DNA from: an uncultured Halomonas sp.
GTDB lineage: Bacteria > Pseudomonadota > Gammaproteobacteria > Pseudomonadales > Halomonadaceae
Length of the DNA: 64,000 bases
Direction: 5' to 3'
Assembly: GCF_947490095.1 (NCBI RefSeq)
Contig: NZ_CANLFS010000008.1
Span: 62,001 to 126,000 of the forward strand
This document shows positions 31,043-40,258 of the stretch, piece after piece; the first letter of the stretch is position 1, and the number at the start of each line of letters is the position of its first letter. Under the pieces are notes generated by a model, which had not been told where the DNA came from, made no database searches, and saw nothing but the letters and a program-made list of their open reading frames with translations. The translations under genes were made by a program, and so were the position numbers.

Positions 31043-32560
31043 TCAGCTGGAGAGCGATATCCACACACTCTTGAGCTCCGAATACTCCTGCAGCGAGTGA
31101 TGGGACTTGTCGCGACCATTGCCCGACTGCTTGACCCCGCCGAAGGGCACGGTCTGGTCGCCGCCGGCCCAGTTATTGACGAACACCTGGCCAGACTCCA
31201 GCCGCCGGGTCACGCGCATGATGCGGTCGACATCCTGACTCCAGAGGCCTGCGGCCAGGCCATAGACACTATCGTTGGCAAGCCGCACGGCTTCATCCTC
31301 GCTATCGAAGCCAAACACCGAGAGGACCGGGCCGAAGATCTCCTCACGCCCGATAGCCATCTCCGGGGTCACGCCATCGAACACCGTGGGCGTAATGAAG
31401 AGCCCGGGCCCCTCCAGTGCCTGGCCGCCGGCACGCAAACGGGCACCCTCCTCCTGACCCTGGCGAATAAATTCGAGCACCCGACGATATTGAGTCTCGT
31501 CGACCATCGCACCCATGAAGCTTTCGGGATCCAGTGGGTCGCCCGGCTGCATGCTCTCGGCACAGGCCACTACCTTGTCGATAAAGGCCTCACGGATCGT
31601 GTTTTCCACCAGCAGCCGTGAGCCGGCGATGCAGACCTCACCCTGGTTATGAAAGATGGCCGCGGCAGCATGCTTGGCCACTCGATCCAGATTCTTGCAA
31701 TCGGCGAAGACGATATTCGGGCTCTTGCCACCGCACTCCAGATAGAGCCGCTTGAGATTGGACTCACCGGCGTACTGCATCAGCTGCTTGCCTACCCCGG
31801 TCGAGCCGGTGAAGGCCAGGCAGTCAACGTCCATGGAGAGCGCCAGCGCCTTGCCCACGGTGTGACCGAAGCCCGGCAGCACCTGGAAGACACCCCGCGG
31901 AATCCCTGCCTCCTGAGCCAGCTGGGCCAGGCGCAGGGCCGACAACGGGGACTTCTCCGAGGGCTTGAGGATCACGCTGTTGCCTGCCGCCAGCGCCGGG
32001 GCCACCTTCCAGGCGGTCATCATCAGCGGGAAGTTCCAGGGCACGATGGAGGCCACTACGCCGAGCGGCTCCCTGAGCACCAGGGCAAGGGCCTCCTCAC
32101 CGGTGGGGGCCACCTCGCCGTAGAGCTTGTCGATGCACTCCGCCTGATAACGGAAGCAGCCGATGGCGCCCGCCATGTCACCCAGGGCGCTCTGGATCGG
32201 CTTGCCCATATCGAGGGTATCGAGCAGCGCCAGCTCCGCCTTGTGGGTCTCCATCAGGTCGGCCAGGCGCAGCAGCACCCGCTTGCGCTTGCCGGGGGCC
32301 AGTCGTGACCAGGCGCCACCCTCGAAGGCGGCACGCGCATGGCTGACGGCCACGTCCGCGTCGGCGGCATCACAACTCGCCACCTTCGCCAGCACCTCAC
32401 CGGTGGCCGGGTTGACCGTCTCGAAGGTCTCTCCACTGGCCGCCGGGACGAACACATCGTTGATAAAGGCGCGGGACTCGAAGGTCAGGTCGGCGGCACG
32501 CTGGCGCCATCCATCCAGGGTCTGGGGCATTTCGTTCTTGAGCATCTCGGAATGACTCAC
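31043..32560 (-). CDS. puuC: Gamma-glutamyl-gamma-aminobutyraldehyde dehydrogenase
   Basis: NAD(P)-dependent aldehyde dehydrogenase oxidising gamma-glutamyl-aminobutyraldehyde (and by relation to KauB, 4-aminobutanal) in putrescine breakdown. Glu275 in [11 protein letters not shown] and nucleophile Cys310 in [11 protein letters not shown] are intact, as is [20 protein letters not shown]. The 505-residue protein opens with ATG 32560, overlapping the spuC stop by 4 bp. Substrate assignment is from context: spuC, puuD, puuB and gamma-glutamylpolyamine synthetase genes are close by. Confidence 0.92.
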   Translation of the reverse strand: MSHSEMLKNEMPQTLDGWRQRAADLTFESRAFINDVFVPAASGETFETVNPATGEVLAKVASCDAADADVAVSHARAAFEGGAWSRLAPGKRKRVLLRLADLMETHKAELALLDTLDMGKPIQSALGDMAGAIGCFRYQAECIDKLYGEVAPTGEEALALVLREPLGVVASIVPWNFPLMMTAWKVAPALAAGNSVILKPSEKSPLSALRLAQLAQEAGIPRGVFQVLPGFGHTVGKALALSMDVDCLAFTGSTGVGKQLMQYAGESNLKRLYLECGGKSPNIVFADCKNLDRVAKHAAAAIFHNQGEVCIAGSRLLVENTIREAFIDKVVACAESMQPGDPLDPESFMGAMVDETQYRRVLEFIRQGQEEGARLRAGGQALEGPGLFITPTVFDGVTPEMAIGREEIFGPVLSVFGFDSEDEAVRLANDSVYGLAAGLWSQDVDRIMRVTRRLESGQVFVNNWAGGDQTVPFGGVKQSGNGRDKSHHSLQEYSELKSVWISLSS

Positions 32561-33957
32561 GCCAGGCTCTCCTTGATCTTGTCGGATGTGGTGGCGGCTA
32601 GCCGCTGATGGGTAGCGTCCAGGGCGGCGCGCGCCTTGTCGACCAGTTCGTCGATCTCTTCACGGCTGATCACCAGAGGGGGCGAGATGATCATGGTATC
32701 GCCCACAGAACGCATGACCAGCCCCAGAGTGACACTGTGGTCGCGGCACAGGTTGCCTGCCCCCAACGCCTTGTCGAAGCGCTCACCGGTCTCGGGGTCC
32801 ACCAGCTCCAGGGCCCCCACCAGTCCAAGCGAACGCGCCTCGCCGACCAGCGGATGGTCGCCAAGCTCTCCCCAGCGGTCGGCCAGGTAGGGCCCCAAGT
32901 CCTCACGCACCCGCTCGACCACGCCCTCGGCCTCCATCAACTCCAGGTTCCTGAGCGCCACCGCCGCACAGGCGGGATGTCCCGAGTAGGTAAAACCGTG
33001 GAAGAACTCGCCCCCCTCATCGATCAGGGTATCGGCCACGCGATCCCCGACCAGCACCCCTCCGATGGGCAGATAGCCCGAGGAGAGCCCCTTGGCGATC
33101 GGCATCAGATCGGGCTCGAGATCATAATGGACGCTACCGAACCACTCCCCCAGGCGGCCGAAGCCACAGATGACCTCGTCGACCACCAGCAGGATGTCGT
33201 ACCTGTCGAGCACCGCCTTCACCGCCGGCCAGTAGCTCTGCGGCGGAATGATGGCACCACCGGCTCCCTGCACCGGCTCGGCGATAAAGGCCGCCACGTT
33301 CTCCTCGCCCAGCTCGAGGATCTTCGCCTCCAGGGCCGCGGCACACTCGAGACCGAAGGCGTCCGGGTCCTGCCCCGCCAGTCGCCCTTCGCCGAACCAG
33401 TAGGGCTGTCGCACATGGCTGATGCCCGGCACGCAGGGGCCGCCCTGCTCATGCATGGGCGCCATGCCGCCGAGACTCATGCCGGCCACGGTGGAGCCAT
33501 GGTAGCCATTCTCACGACCGATGACCCACTGCTTTCCGGGCTTGCCCTTGAGCGCCCAGTAGCGGCGCACCATGCGTAGCACCGTATCATTCGCCTCGGA
33601 ACCGGAGCCCGTGAAGAAGACACGATTCATATGCTTGGGCGCCAGCGAGACCAACTTTTCCGCCAGCTGCACCGCCGGTGGGTGCGTGGTCTTGAAGAAG
33701 TTATTGTAGTAGGGCAGTTGGTGCATCTGCTCCGTGGCGGCCGCGACCAGCTCCTCACGGCCATAACCGAGATTGACACACCACAACCCCGCCATGCCGT
33801 CGAGGATGCGACTGCCCTCGGAGTCGATGATATAGACGCCCTCACCCCGCTCGATGATGCGGCTGCCCTCCTCCCCCAGGGACTTGAAGTCGGTGAACGG
33901 ATGTAGATGATGCGCGCGATCGAGGCGCTGCAGCTGGTCTGTCTTCGAGGCTGACAT
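32557..33957 (-). CDS. spuC: Putrescine-pyruvate aminotransferase, SpuC-like
   Basis: Class III PLP aminotransferase. SpuC of Pseudomonas transfers the putrescine amino group to pyruvate, giving 4-aminobutanal and alanine. PLP ligand Lys289 lies in LMPIAKGLSSGYLPIGG, Asp260 in LLVVDEVICGFGRLG, and the GSGSEANDTVLRM phosphate loop is present. Length 466. Paired with puuC, it would give the direct, non-glutamylated route from putrescine to GABA. Other omega-aminotransferase substrates (GABA, beta-alanine, taurine) cannot be excluded. Confidence 0.88.
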   Translation of the reverse strand: MSASKTDQLQRLDRAHHLHPFTDFKSLGEEGSRIIERGEGVYIIDSEGSRILDGMAGLWCVNLGYGREELVAAATEQMHQLPYYNNFFKTTHPPAVQLAEKLVSLAPKHMNRVFFTGSGSEANDTVLRMVRRYWALKGKPGKQWVIGRENGYHGSTVAGMSLGGMAPMHEQGGPCVPGISHVRQPYWFGEGRLAGQDPDAFGLECAAALEAKILELGEENVAAFIAEPVQGAGGAIIPPQSYWPAVKAVLDRYDILLVVDEVICGFGRLGEWFGSVHYDLEPDLMPIAKGLSSGYLPIGGVLVGDRVADTLIDEGGEFFHGFTYSGHPACAAVALRNLELMEAEGVVERVREDLGPYLADRWGELGDHPLVGEARSLGLVGALELVDPETGERFDKALGAGNLCRDHSVTLGLVMRSVGDTMIISPPLVISREEIDELVDKARAALDATHQRLAATTSDKIKESLA

Positions 33958-34220
33958 GACAAAGCCCTCCCGGGATCGATGGTAAAATGTTATTATTTAA
34001 TCAACATACCCATCCCTAGCGGATCTGCCAACCCTTTTCCATAATCTAACGGCGCAATGTTCCTAACAAATTGTTTTATAATGAAATATCAAAAAACAAA
34101 AAATCGACATTCAAATAAAATCATGACAATAACCTTGACGATCACAACCCTCTAGTTCACTTTTCATTGACGACCGGCACATCCGCTCGGCGCCATCAAA
34201 AACAAATATCCGGAGCGAAA
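33958..34220. promoter_or_regulatory. AT-rich divergent control region between spuC and the NhaC-like gene
   Basis: A 263-bp gene-free stretch, markedly richer in A+T than the surrounding coding DNA. It holds a TATAAT hexamer at 34077-34082 (no good -35), an ATGTT/AACAT inverted pair at 33987-33991 and 34003-34007, and a CGGAG ribosome site at 34211-34215. The segment around 34076-34088 resembles the PuuR operator of E. coli as I remember it (TATAATGAA core). Promoter activity is inferred. Confidence 0.5.
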
Positions 34221-36155
34221 ATGACCACGATCCTGAGCAGCTGGACGATGCGTCTGGCCCTACTACTGACACTCTGTCTCGGCACACTGCCCAGTCAGGC
34301 GGCAACACTCAGTGCGCCCGACACGATCCTGCAAGGCGTCGCCTTCGATTTGACCCTGGAAGAGCTCCCCGAAGGCTCCTTCACACTGCTCCTCGACAAC
34401 CAGACCTTCGAAGTGATCGCTGACGATGACGCCAGCGCGATGGTCGAAGGAATCATCCTGAACGACAACGCCACAAGCCTCGAGCTGATCGATTCGACTG
34501 GGAGCACGCTGGCCAGCGAGACGCTAACGGCAATTCCCGCCTGGCTATCGCTGCTGCCAGCCCTGGTGGCGATCGTCCTGGCCCTGGCGTTTCGCCAGGT
34601 GATCCTGGCACTCTTCGTCGGCATCCTGCTGGGCGGCTGGATCATGCACGGCATGGATATCGGCGCCCTCTCCAGTGCCTTCGGCGACTCGGTCAACGTG
34701 CATGTCCTGGAGGCCGCCAGCGACAGTGAGCACATGTCGATCGTGCTGTTCTGCCTGCTGATCGGCGGCATGGTGGGCATCGTCTCTCGCAATGGCGGCA
34801 CCCAGGGCATCGCCCAGCGCATCTCCCGGGTTATACGCGGGCGACGCCAGGCACAGACCTCGACCTTCCTGCTGGGGATCGCGATCTTCTTCGATGACTA
34901 CGCCAACGCACTGATCGTGGGCAATACCATGCGTGCGATCACCGACAAGATGGCGGTCTCCCGGGCCAAGCTCGCCTATATCATCGACAGCACCGCGGCA
35001 CCGGTCTCGGCCATCATGCTGGTGACTACCTGGATCGGCTTTCAGGTCGGACTGATCAGTGAGGCGATGAGCAACATCAGCGACTGGAACGAGTCGGCCT
35101 ATTCGGTATTTGTCAACGCCATCCCCTACAACGCCTACCCGATCCTGGCCCTGGCCTTCGTGTTCATGACCACCTGGCTGGGTCGCGACTTCGGCCCAAT
35201 GCTTACCGCTGAGCGCCGGGCCCTCGATGCGGGTGGCCGTCGCACCGGTCTTAGCGACCGCGAGGCAATCGTCGAGGAGGCGGAGATCAACACCAAGCCC
35301 AATATCCCGATTCGGGCCATGAACGCCATCGTGCCGATGCTGGTGCTTGCCGCCATCACCCTCGGCGGCATCTATGCCACCGGCCTCGAGGCCCTTGGGC
35401 CCGGCTCCCACTCCCTGCGCGACATCTTCGGCGAGGGCGACTCCTTCAGCTCAATGATGTGGGGCTCTCTGGCCTCCTGCGTGGTCGCCGTCATCATGAC
35501 CCAGGCCCAGCGCCTGATGGCCATGACCGAGACCAACCACTACTGGTTCGAGGGCGTCAAGTCGATGCTGCTACCGATCACCATCCTGATGATGGCGTGG
35601 GCACTGGCCAACGTGAACACCTCCCTGCAGACCAGCGACTTTCTGGTGGCTGCCCTCGGGGAGAGCCTCAACCCGGCATGGCTGCCCGCAGTGATCTTCG
35701 TGCTGGCCGGCTTTACGGCCTTCGCTACCGGTTCCTCCTGGGGCGTGATGGGCATCATGATGCCGCTGGTCGTGCCTCTGGCCTGGGCCGTGCTGGAGCA
35801 GAACGGCATGAACGGCACGGCGGAAGGCATGCCGATCCTCTATGCCTCGGTGGCCTCGGTGCTTGCCGGCGCGGTCTGGGGAGACCACTGCTCGCCGCTG
35901 GCAGACACCACCCTGCTCTCCGCCATGGCCAGCGGATGCGACCTGGTCGAGCATGTCCGAACCCAGCTACCCTATGCCCTGCTGGTGGGAACGGTGGCAC
36001 TGATCTTCGGCAACCTGGCGGTAGGTTACGGCATCAACTGGTTGCTGGGGCTGGCGGTCGGTGCTCTGATACTGCTGGGCACCCTGCTGGTCATCGGTAG
36101 ACGGCCGGAGCGACAGCCCGCCACCGCTCGGACAGCCATCAACACCCCGGACTAA
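34221..36155 (+). CDS. NhaC-family antiporter with extra periplasmic N-terminal domain
   Basis: Secondary transporter of the NhaC/ion-transporter superfamily, 644 residues. ATG 34221 opens a cleavable-type signal peptide (1-27, ending PSQA), then about 80 residues of soluble, beta-rich sequence (GSFTLLLDNQTFEVIADDD) and about 11-12 membrane segments starting near residue 107. NhaC-type patterns are FFDDYANALIVGNTMRAITD, KLAYIIDSTAAPVSAI, FATGSSWGVMGIMMPLVVPL and WGDHCSPLADTTLLSAMASG. Gene position between spuC and puuD, with control region facing spuC, suggests import or exchange of a polyamine-related solute; Na+/H+ antiport is the default family assignment. Confidence 0.85.
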   Translation: MTTILSSWTMRLALLLTLCLGTLPSQAATLSAPDTILQGVAFDLTLEELPEGSFTLLLDNQTFEVIADDDASAMVEGIILNDNATSLELIDSTGSTLASETLTAIPAWLSLLPALVAIVLALAFRQVILALFVGILLGGWIMHGMDIGALSSAFGDSVNVHVLEAASDSEHMSIVLFCLLIGGMVGIVSRNGGTQGIAQRISRVIRGRRQAQTSTFLLGIAIFFDDYANALIVGNTMRAITDKMAVSRAKLAYIIDSTAAPVSAIMLVTTWIGFQVGLISEAMSNISDWNESAYSVFVNAIPYNAYPILALAFVFMTTWLGRDFGPMLTAERRALDAGGRRTGLSDREAIVEEAEINTKPNIPIRAMNAIVPMLVLAAITLGGIYATGLEALGPGSHSLRDIFGEGDSFSSMMWGSLASCVVAVIMTQAQRLMAMTETNHYWFEGVKSMLLPITILMMAWALANVNTSLQTSDFLVAALGESLNPAWLPAVIFVLAGFTAFATGSSWGVMGIMMPLVVPLAWAVLEQNGMNGTAEGMPILYASVASVLAGAVWGDHCSPLADTTLLSAMASGCDLVEHVRTQLPYALLVGTVALIFGNLAVGYGINWLLGLAVGALILLGTLLVIGRRPERQPATARTAINTPD

Positions 36156-36201
36156 GCGCCCCGATAACGCCCCAGGAACCCCCTAGAACCTCTAATAGAA
36201 A

Positions 36202-36235
36202 CAAAGAGCCCGCGGCCATGGCCGCGGGCTCTTTG
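36202..36235. terminator. Bidirectional terminator, 34-nt perfect palindrome
   Basis: The 34 bases are a perfect palindrome centred on ccATgg, with GC-rich arms flanked by AAAG and CTTTG. It lies between convergent genes (the NhaC-like gene ending 36155 and puuD ending 36288) and would give a hairpin plus short U-rich tail from either side. Confidence 0.85.
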
Positions 36236-36287
36236 ATTTGGTGCATGCAAGACTTACTACAACACGCCAACATTCCGCCTAGAGCGA

Positions 36288-37031
36288 CTAGCACGAGTTG
36301 ACGCAGGCCGCGGCGAAGCCCTGGAAGATGGCATCGTACAGAGGGTGGCTGGTGGGCTGCCACTCCGGATGCCATTGGACACCCAGCGCGAAGGCCCTGG
36401 CGTCACGCACGGAAATGGCTTCGATAAGACCATCCGGCGCGACGCCCTCGACGCTCAGACCATCGCCAAGCCGGTCGATGCCCTGCTGGTGAAGCGAATT
36501 GACCCAGGCACTGCGCTGGGGATAGAGGCCGGCCAGCACCCCATCCGGCTCGATGGAGAGCTCATGGGAGGGCGCATACTGCTGCTCGGCATCGCCCTCC
36601 GGCTCACGGTGATCGAGCTTGCCTGGCTGATTCTGCACCGCCTGATAAAGCGTGCCGCCGAAAGCCACATTGAGCTCCTGAAAGCCGCGGCAGATACACA
36701 GTAGTGGCATGCCTTGCTCCAGGCTAGCGGGCAACCAGGCCATAGCCGCGGCATCCCGATCCCTGTCGTCACGGGTATTTTCCGGCGCCCTTTCAGCACC
36801 ATAGCGGCCAGGTTCCACATTGGTGTGGCTGCCGGTCAGCAGCAGGCCATCGAAGTGGGCCAGCAGTCGCCGGGCATGGTCGGGGTCGGTATCTTTCCAT
36901 ACCGGCAACACCACCGGGTCCAGCCCGTAGGTGCGCAGTGCCGTCAGATACTTGTCGGTCACCATATGAGCCGGATGACCCTCGACCTCACGACGGCAGG
37001 CGATCACTGCCACCAGGGGGCGATTTTGCAT
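36288..37031 (-). CDS. puuD: Gamma-glutamyl-GABA hydrolase
   Basis: Class I glutamine-amidotransferase-like hydrolase that frees GABA and glutamate from gamma-glutamyl-GABA, the last step of the glutamylated putrescine route. Nucleophile Cys114 lies in PLLCICRGFQELNVAFGGTL, and the His/Glu pair in ALGVQWHPEWQ. ATG 37031 has GAGGAG upstream (37037-37042 region) and gives 247 residues; longer frames have no homology. It follows puuB by 190 bp with no gene between, only a 7-bp inverted pair (TGGCAAG 37083-37089, CTTGCCA 37128-37134). Confidence 0.93.
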   Translation of the reverse strand: MQNRPLVAVIACRREVEGHPAHMVTDKYLTALRTYGLDPVVLPVWKDTDPDHARRLLAHFDGLLLTGSHTNVEPGRYGAERAPENTRDDRDRDAAAMAWLPASLEQGMPLLCICRGFQELNVAFGGTLYQAVQNQPGKLDHREPEGDAEQQYAPSHELSIEPDGVLAGLYPQRSAWVNSLHQQGIDRLGDGLSVEGVAPDGLIEAISVRDARAFALGVQWHPEWQPTSHPLYDAIFQGFAAACVNSC

Positions 37032-37221
37032 AATATTACTCCTCAAGGCTGCACGCAGCTTGCCTGGGGAGAGGGTTCTCCGTGGCAAGCATCCGATGTG
37101 CTGGACCTTTTTATTTCGCGGAAGCCACTTGCCATGCATTGGTCCCCTCACCAACGCGTTTCGTCGATCAGGGGGCCACTGCTGCCGGGGCAAGATCAGG
37201 TTGATGCTCTATCTTGCTGAG

Positions 37222-38526
37222 TCAGACACCGAGCCTGTCACGCAGGCCATACCACCATGACCCCATCACCGAATAGGGAACGCGAAGCAACCGACCGCCG
37301 GGGAACGGGAGCCATGGCACCTTCTCGAAAACATCGAACCGGGTCAGGTCGCCATCGATCGCCTCGGACAGGATACGTCCGAAAGTGTGCGTCCCGGTGA
37401 CACCATGTCCACTATAGCCATGGGCAAAGTAGGTGTTATCGCCGATGCGCCCCATCTGCGGCACGCGGCTGAACGAGAGGGCAAAGTTACCGCTCCAGGC
37501 GTAGTCGATCTTGACTCCCTTCAGCTGCGGAAACACCTTGTCCATATTACGCTCAAGCTTGGCCTTGATATCGCTGGGATCCGAGCCCCCATAAACCGTG
37601 CCACCACCAAACAGCAGGCGCTTGTCGCCGGACAGCCGATAGTAGTCGAGGATATAGCGGATATCTTCGACGCAGGCATCGGTCGGTATCAGGTCGTGAG
37701 CCCGCTCTTCACCCAAGGGCTCGGTTGCCATCACCTGCGTGGATACCGGCATCACCCGTGAGGCCAGTGTCGGCACCACCTTGCCCAAATAGGCATTCCC
37801 ACACAGAACCAGAGTCTGACAGGTCATGGAACCCTTCGCGGTTCTGACTACCGGCTGTGTCGCCGCGTGATCCACCTCGACGACCGGCGACATCTCGTAG
37901 ATCACCCCACCGTTACGCTCGAACGCCTCAGCCTCACCCAGGGCCAGGTTCAGCGGATGCATATGGCCGCCGGAATGGTCGATCAGCCCTCCGGCATAGA
38001 GATCGGAGTTCACATGCTGACGCAGCTGCTCTTTGTCCAGGATCTCCTGATTCTTAATACCGTAGCTGGCCCAGAGATTCATCCGCTCTTCCAGCTCTTT
38101 CATGTGGGCGCTGGTCAGACCCGTGAAGATATTCTTGTCCTTCAGGTCGCACTGGATGTCATAGGTGCGCACCCGCTCACGGATGATCTCGCCCCCTTCC
38201 TGCACCAGGCCGGCAACGAAGGTCGCCGTATCCTGGCCGTAGCGCTTCTTTATCGCCTGTAGACTGGCGTTCAATCCATTGACGACTTGCCCGCCATTGC
38301 GCCCCGAAGCCCCCCAGCCGACTCGCGCGCCTTCGATGATGGCAACCTTGTAGCCCTTTTCCGCCAAATGCAGCCCGGTTGATAGGCCACTGTAACCCGC
38401 ACCGACGATACAGACATCGATCCGCTGGTCACCGACCAGCTCGGACCGTTCCGGTGCGGGATTGGCAGAGGCAGCATAATAGCTCGCGGTATGGCTGCCA
38501 TCGCCGGTATAGGGGCGTCTTTTCAT
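37222..38526 (-). CDS. puuB: PuuB-like gamma-glutamylputrescine oxidase, copy 1
   Basis: FAD-dependent amine oxidase of the DAO family, oxidising gamma-glutamylputrescine to the aldehyde used by PuuC. Dinucleotide motif VGAGYSG at about residues 41-47, then GWGASGRNGGQVV, and C-terminal FAHGYSGHGVTGTHTFGRIL and FPGGRLLRVPYSVMGSWWY. ATG 38526 fits the upstream AGGA better than ATG 38532. The protein is 434 residues. It lies upstream of puuD and is divergent from the synthetase gene at 38804. Confidence 0.92.
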   Translation of the reverse strand: MKRRPYTGDGSHTASYYAASANPAPERSELVGDQRIDVCIVGAGYSGLSTGLHLAEKGYKVAIIEGARVGWGASGRNGGQVVNGLNASLQAIKKRYGQDTATFVAGLVQEGGEIIRERVRTYDIQCDLKDKNIFTGLTSAHMKELEERMNLWASYGIKNQEILDKEQLRQHVNSDLYAGGLIDHSGGHMHPLNLALGEAEAFERNGGVIYEMSPVVEVDHAATQPVVRTAKGSMTCQTLVLCGNAYLGKVVPTLASRVMPVSTQVMATEPLGEERAHDLIPTDACVEDIRYILDYYRLSGDKRLLFGGGTVYGGSDPSDIKAKLERNMDKVFPQLKGVKIDYAWSGNFALSFSRVPQMGRIGDNTYFAHGYSGHGVTGTHTFGRILSEAIDGDLTRFDVFEKVPWLPFPGGRLLRVPYSVMGSWWYGLRDRLGV

Positions 38527-38803
38527 CGTCATCCTGCGACCTCTAATTCGTCATGCTTGTTAAGTGTTATTCAGGTTGAGTCGAGAATTCTCACCAGCCG
38601 GGTGAGTGTTGCTTTTTCATCAACAAGCTAACACCCAACATCCAGACGCGCAAACTCTATTTAACTTCTTGTTTTTAAATCTATTTAATAAGAACATCAT
38701 TGTTTTATTCGACTAAAGGCTTGATCTATACGGTATATAAAATTTGACAACAGCGGTCGCCGGTCTGAAAAATGAACCCGACGACAACACAACAGGTGCC
38801 AAC
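38527..38803. promoter_or_regulatory. AT-rich divergent control region between puuB and the synthetase gene
   Basis: About 270 bp without a gene. It contains a short hairpin (CTCACC 38590-38595, GGTGAG 38601-38606), two GTGTTA/GCTTGTT word pairs in opposite orientation (near 38558-38570 and 38622-38637), an ATTGTTTTAT word at 38699-38708 and a TATATAA stretch at 38734-38740. It must hold promoters for both neighbours; none has a convincing paired -35/-10. Confidence 0.45.
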
Positions 38804-40180
38804 ATGACCGCTCCCAATGCCGACGAAGCGAACACCTTCCTCGAGCAACATCCCGAGATCACCAGCATCGACCTGCTGATCAGCGACCTCAATGGCGTGC
38901 TGCGCGGCAAGCGAGTGTCACGGGAGAATCTCGAGAAGGCCTATACCCAGGGCATCAACCTGCCCGCCTCGGTGTTCGCTCTGGATATTCTCGGCAACAC
39001 TGTCGAGGAGACCGGCCTGGGCCTGGACAGCGGCGACGCCGACCGCGTCTGCCGCCCCCTCCCGGGTACCCTGATGCCCACGCCCTGGCGTCGTCAGGGT
39101 CGCCAGGCACAGCTGCTGATGGCCATGGAGGAAGCCGACGGCAGCGGCTTCTTCGCCGAGCCGCGCCATGTGTTGGAGCGACAGCTGAGGCGCCTGAAGG
39201 CTCGCCGGCTGACCCCGGTCGTGGCCGTGGAGATGGAGTTCTACCTGATCGACCGTGAACGGGCCGAAGGAGGCATGATCCAACCCCCACGCTCTCCCGT
39301 TACCGGTGAACGTGCCAGCCAGAGTCAGCTCTACTCGGTGAACGAGCTCGACGAATATGCCGACTTCCTGGAGGCCGTACAGGCTGCCGCCGAGGTGCAG
39401 CAGCTGCCGCTGGACACCATGTTGAAGGAGTGTGCGCCGGGGCAGTTCGAGATCACCCTGAAGCACGGACCCGACGCCCTGGCCGCCTGCGACGCCGCGG
39501 TGCTGCTCAAGCGTCTGATCAAGGGGGTGGCACAGAATCACGGTTTCGAGGCCACCTTCATGGCCAAGCCCTATGGCCTGGAGGCGGGCAACGGCACCCA
39601 CGTGCATATCAGCCTGCTCGACGACTCAGGCGACAACGTCTTCGCCGCCGCCGATGGCGATGTGCTGGGCAGCACGACCCTCAAGCATGCCGTTGCCGGA
39701 CTACTCGAGCAGATGCCGGCCAGCGTGGCGCTGTTCGCCCCGAACCTGAACTCCTTCCGACGCTTCCAGCCCGGGCTCTATGTGCCCATGACCCCCACCT
39801 GGGGCTTCGACAATCGCTCGGTGGCGGTTCGCATTCCCTCCGGCCCCAACGCCGCCCGGCGCCTGGAGCACCGCGTGGCGGGTGCCGATGCCAACCCCTA
39901 CCTGCTGCTGGCCGCCCTGCTCGCCGGTATCGAGCATGGCATCGCCGGAGAGCTCACGCCTCCCCCGGCGGTGACCGGCAACGCCTACGACCAGCTCGCC
40001 CCCAGCCTGACTAACAGCTGGCGCCAGGCCCTGGACCTTCTCGAGGAGAGCGAGTCGCTGCGCGAGGCGCTGGGCCACGACTTCCTGACGGTCTTCCTGG
40101 CCAATCGGCGTGTCGAGCGCAGCCAGGCCATGCAGGAGGTCAGCCAGCTGGAAATCAACTGGTACCTGCGTCACGTCTAA
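38804..40180 (+). CDS. puuA: Glutamine-synthetase-like gamma-glutamylpolyamine synthetase, copy 1
   Basis: ATP-dependent ligase of the glutamine synthetase III/PuuA-SpuI type, joining glutamate to putrescine or another polyamine. GS folds are seen in VVAVEMEFYLID, LKECAPGQFEITLKHG, GNGTHVHISLLDD and RVAGADANPYLLLAALLAG. ATG 38804 gives 458 residues; a TTG at 38744 would add 20 nonconserved residues. No adenylylation-site tyrosine motif of true GlnA was seen. Context (puuB, puuD, puuC) favours putrescine; a related ligase is encoded at 52448. Confidence 0.88.
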   Translation: MTAPNADEANTFLEQHPEITSIDLLISDLNGVLRGKRVSRENLEKAYTQGINLPASVFALDILGNTVEETGLGLDSGDADRVCRPLPGTLMPTPWRRQGRQAQLLMAMEEADGSGFFAEPRHVLERQLRRLKARRLTPVVAVEMEFYLIDRERAEGGMIQPPRSPVTGERASQSQLYSVNELDEYADFLEAVQAAAEVQQLPLDTMLKECAPGQFEITLKHGPDALAACDAAVLLKRLIKGVAQNHGFEATFMAKPYGLEAGNGTHVHISLLDDSGDNVFAAADGDVLGSTTLKHAVAGLLEQMPASVALFAPNLNSFRRFQPGLYVPMTPTWGFDNRSVAVRIPSGPNAARRLEHRVAGADANPYLLLAALLAGIEHGIAGELTPPPAVTGNAYDQLAPSLTNSWRQALDLLEESESLREALGHDFLTVFLANRRVERSQAMQEVSQLEINWYLRHV

Positions 40181-40258
40181 CTCTCTTCCGCTCCGACGAG
40201 AGACAACCACAACAGCAACGTCGACCCGTCGCCCTACTGCCGACCGGGAGGTAACCCC

